Positions 62,601 to 64,000 of a stretch of DNA of 64,000 bases are shown here, one piece after another. The notes under the pieces are model-generated. The model was not told the origin of the DNA, searched no databases, and worked only from the letters and a program-made list of their open reading frames with translations. A program made the translations under genes and the position numbers. Positions within the stretch are counted from its first letter, which is position 1, and every line of letters starts with the position of its first letter. The DNA comes from Leucaena leucocephala (lineage: Eukaryota > Streptophyta > Magnoliopsida > Fabales > Fabaceae): assembly GCA_037074615.1 (NCBI GenBank), contig CM073518.1, positions 1,364,001 to 1,428,000 of the forward strand. Direction: 5' to 3'.

Positions 62601-63839
62601 AGCGGAAATACTTGGCAAACTATTTGGGACGCGCACAAGGAAAAGTTGGTCGTCTTCAGCTGATACAGCTTTCAAAACAATTTCCAGACAAGGTACACCA
62701 TCTTCTATGACTTGGTAATTCTTGCCAAACTCATCTGAACAGTGGGCTATTTTTGAGGATTGTGCGTCATTCAACATGGAATTTTATTGATTTGCGAAAT
62801 CTGCTTACATTTAATAAATGTTGTGCTAAATCCATGTGGTGGGAGAAATGCCCATTGCCATTTACATGAATATAAGTACATCAACTATTAATGTTCATTT
62901 GGGGCTACAATGTGCTCGGATTTCTGCATGTTGTCTTTTGAGCCATCTCTAACTAAATTCCTTTGTTGTTGTTGTTGTTTTTTTTTGTGGGAAAATTATC
63001 TGTTGTTTCCACTTAAATGCACTCAAAACACCTAGTGAACTTTTGTCTCTCGTCTGTTTGTACTGGTATCTTTTGTGAGTGCTAGTCCAGGCTAGGTTAA
63101 GTCTTTATTGTGATATTATTATGCAGCATGTATGATGTATTGACCGAATGAACAGTTGGAATGTCCAGATTTGAAATTCAGTGGACCCGCCAAATTGGGA
63201 AGGAAAGAATATTTTGGACACTTGCGCAATGCAAAGTTCTGCCTTGCTCCACGGGGGGAGTCATCTTGGACCCTTCGCTTTTATGAGTCTTATTTTGTGG
63301 TCTGTTTTTCTCTCCCTCTGTGTTTGTGGGTCTGCGGGCTTTTGCTTGAAAGAAATGAAAATAGGGATATTTTACTGAACAGGAATGTGTTCCAGTTATA
63401 TTATCCGATCAAGTAGAACTGCCTTTCCAGAATGTCATTGATTATAGTCAGATATCAATAAAATGGCCTTCCAGTCGAATAGGTGCGGAGCTATTGCAGT
63501 ACTTGGAATCAATACCAGGTCAAAAATACTATCTGCCATTTGCCTCTTGATTTACGTACCATGTCCTTTCAGCTTCTTTCAGATATATAACTTGTAACCC
63601 GTTTTTCAGATGAAGATATAGAAGCAATAATAGCTCGAGGAAGACAAGTAAGGTGCTTATTGGTATATGCTTCAGATTCGGCACCCTGCTCAGCAATGCG
63701 CGGAATAATGTGGGAACTGCAGAGAAAAGTGAGGCAATTTCATCAGTCAGCTGAAACGTTCTGGTTGCACAATGGATCCATTGTAAATAGGAACTTGGTT
63801 GAATTTTCCAAATGGGATCTCCCCGTCCCTTTGCCTTGA
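59642..63839 (+). CDS. Exostosin-family (GT47) glycosyltransferase
   Basis: Eight exons (59642-59995, 60394-60540, 60642-60706, 61529-61598, 62474-62692, 63156-63299, 63383-63518, 63610-63839) give 454 residues. Residues 26-39 (IGALFLVVATFFFT) form a signal anchor for a type II Golgi enzyme. GT47 motifs appear in order: SLKIYVYEVEEIDG near the start, EADLFFVPSYVKC, YFRLSGGRNHIFVFPSGAGA, INRSIILTPEGDRTDKRDTS, WKDIIIPGN, KRKYLANYLGRAQGKVGRL, FGHLRNAKFCLAPRGESSWT, RFYESYFVECVPVILSDQ and ELPFQNVIDYSQISIKWP. This family transfers sugars to wall polymers; the sequence best fits the conserved At1g21480-like plant group, whose substrate is not settled. The start is the first ATG in frame, about 80 bp after the hAT-like element. 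Confidence 0.9.
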
Positions 63840-63925
63840 TTTGCCGGGAAGATACCTTACGCTTAGCTATTCTATATTCTGAAGCATTCAAAACATTTTT
63901 TTTTTCCTAGTTATAGTTGAATGAA

Positions 63926-64000
63926 TTTTTTTTTGTCCACCCAGTTTACCGGAGCTTTGCCCCGACTATATCCGGATCCGACCCGCGTTGCGCACCTGGC
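63926..64000 (-). mobile_element. tRNA-derived SINE (family 1), cut by window edge
   Basis: TTTTTTTTGTCCACCCAGTT begins the 3' end of a minus-strand copy. It continues with GGAGCTTTGCCCCGACTATA and TCCGGATCCGACCCGCGTTG up to the edge. It lies in the 3' flank of the exostosin gene. Confidence 0.8.

Overview
This window is nuclear DNA from a dicot-like flowering plant. It contains multi-exon genes with plant-style GT-AG introns, long AT-rich intergenic stretches, plant-specific families (LAZ1, TBL, TED7-like, PIN, class P ADH), tRNA-derived SINEs and short hAT-type non-autonomous transposons. All gene models were built by hand from open frames, splice sites and family knowledge, and exon phases were checked to add up.

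Layout, left to right. (1) 70-435: first exon of an NTF2-like plastid protein, minus strand, running off the left edge. (2) 0.8-2.1 kb: a fold-back repeat carrying a nested hAT element with a perfect 8-bp target duplication. (3) 6284-7774: ACD11-like glycolipid transfer protein. (4) 9665-11340: DUF218/YdcF-like membrane protein. (5) about 12.8-13.45 kb, minus strand: a probable box C/D snoRNA gene with telo-box, site II and TATA upstream. (6) 14529-17363, minus: LAZ1-family membrane protein. (7) 21977-27052, minus: VPS45, complete in 13 exons but with an in-frame TGA, a SINE at one splice acceptor and a 61-bp tandem repeat at one splice donor. (8) 28.8-29.65 kb: a cluster of four SINEs, followed by a RimP-like plastid ribosome maturation protein at 29745-32066. 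(9) 33854-35398: TBL-type O-acetyltransferase. (10) 36856-37548: TED6/TED7-like proline-rich membrane protein. (11) 38635-40875 and 42130-44425, minus: two tandem class P alcohol dehydrogenase genes with identical exon structure and a shared promoter block. (12) 45.6-47.7 kb, minus: a PIN6-like auxin efflux carrier pseudogene. (13) 49-50.2 kb: a SINE and a second hAT element with perfect duplication. (14) 51001-57414, minus: SPT5 transcription elongation factor, 22 exons. (15) 58.2-59.56 kb: an AT-rich dispersed repeat and a third hAT-like element, ending about 80 bp before the exostosin-family glycosyltransferase gene at 59642-63839. (16) A truncated SINE at the right edge.

There is no operon-like organisation. 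The genes are unrelated housekeeping, membrane-traffic, cell-wall and stress functions. Three of them (TBL, TED7-like, exostosin) plausibly act in wall polysaccharide biology. The only clear functional pair is the ADH duplication. I did not find a convincing new multi-gene system. The most unusual points are the VPS45 lesions, including a SINE whose target duplication recreates a splice acceptor, the probable snoRNA gene, and three structurally parallel hAT elements with different subterminal repeats.
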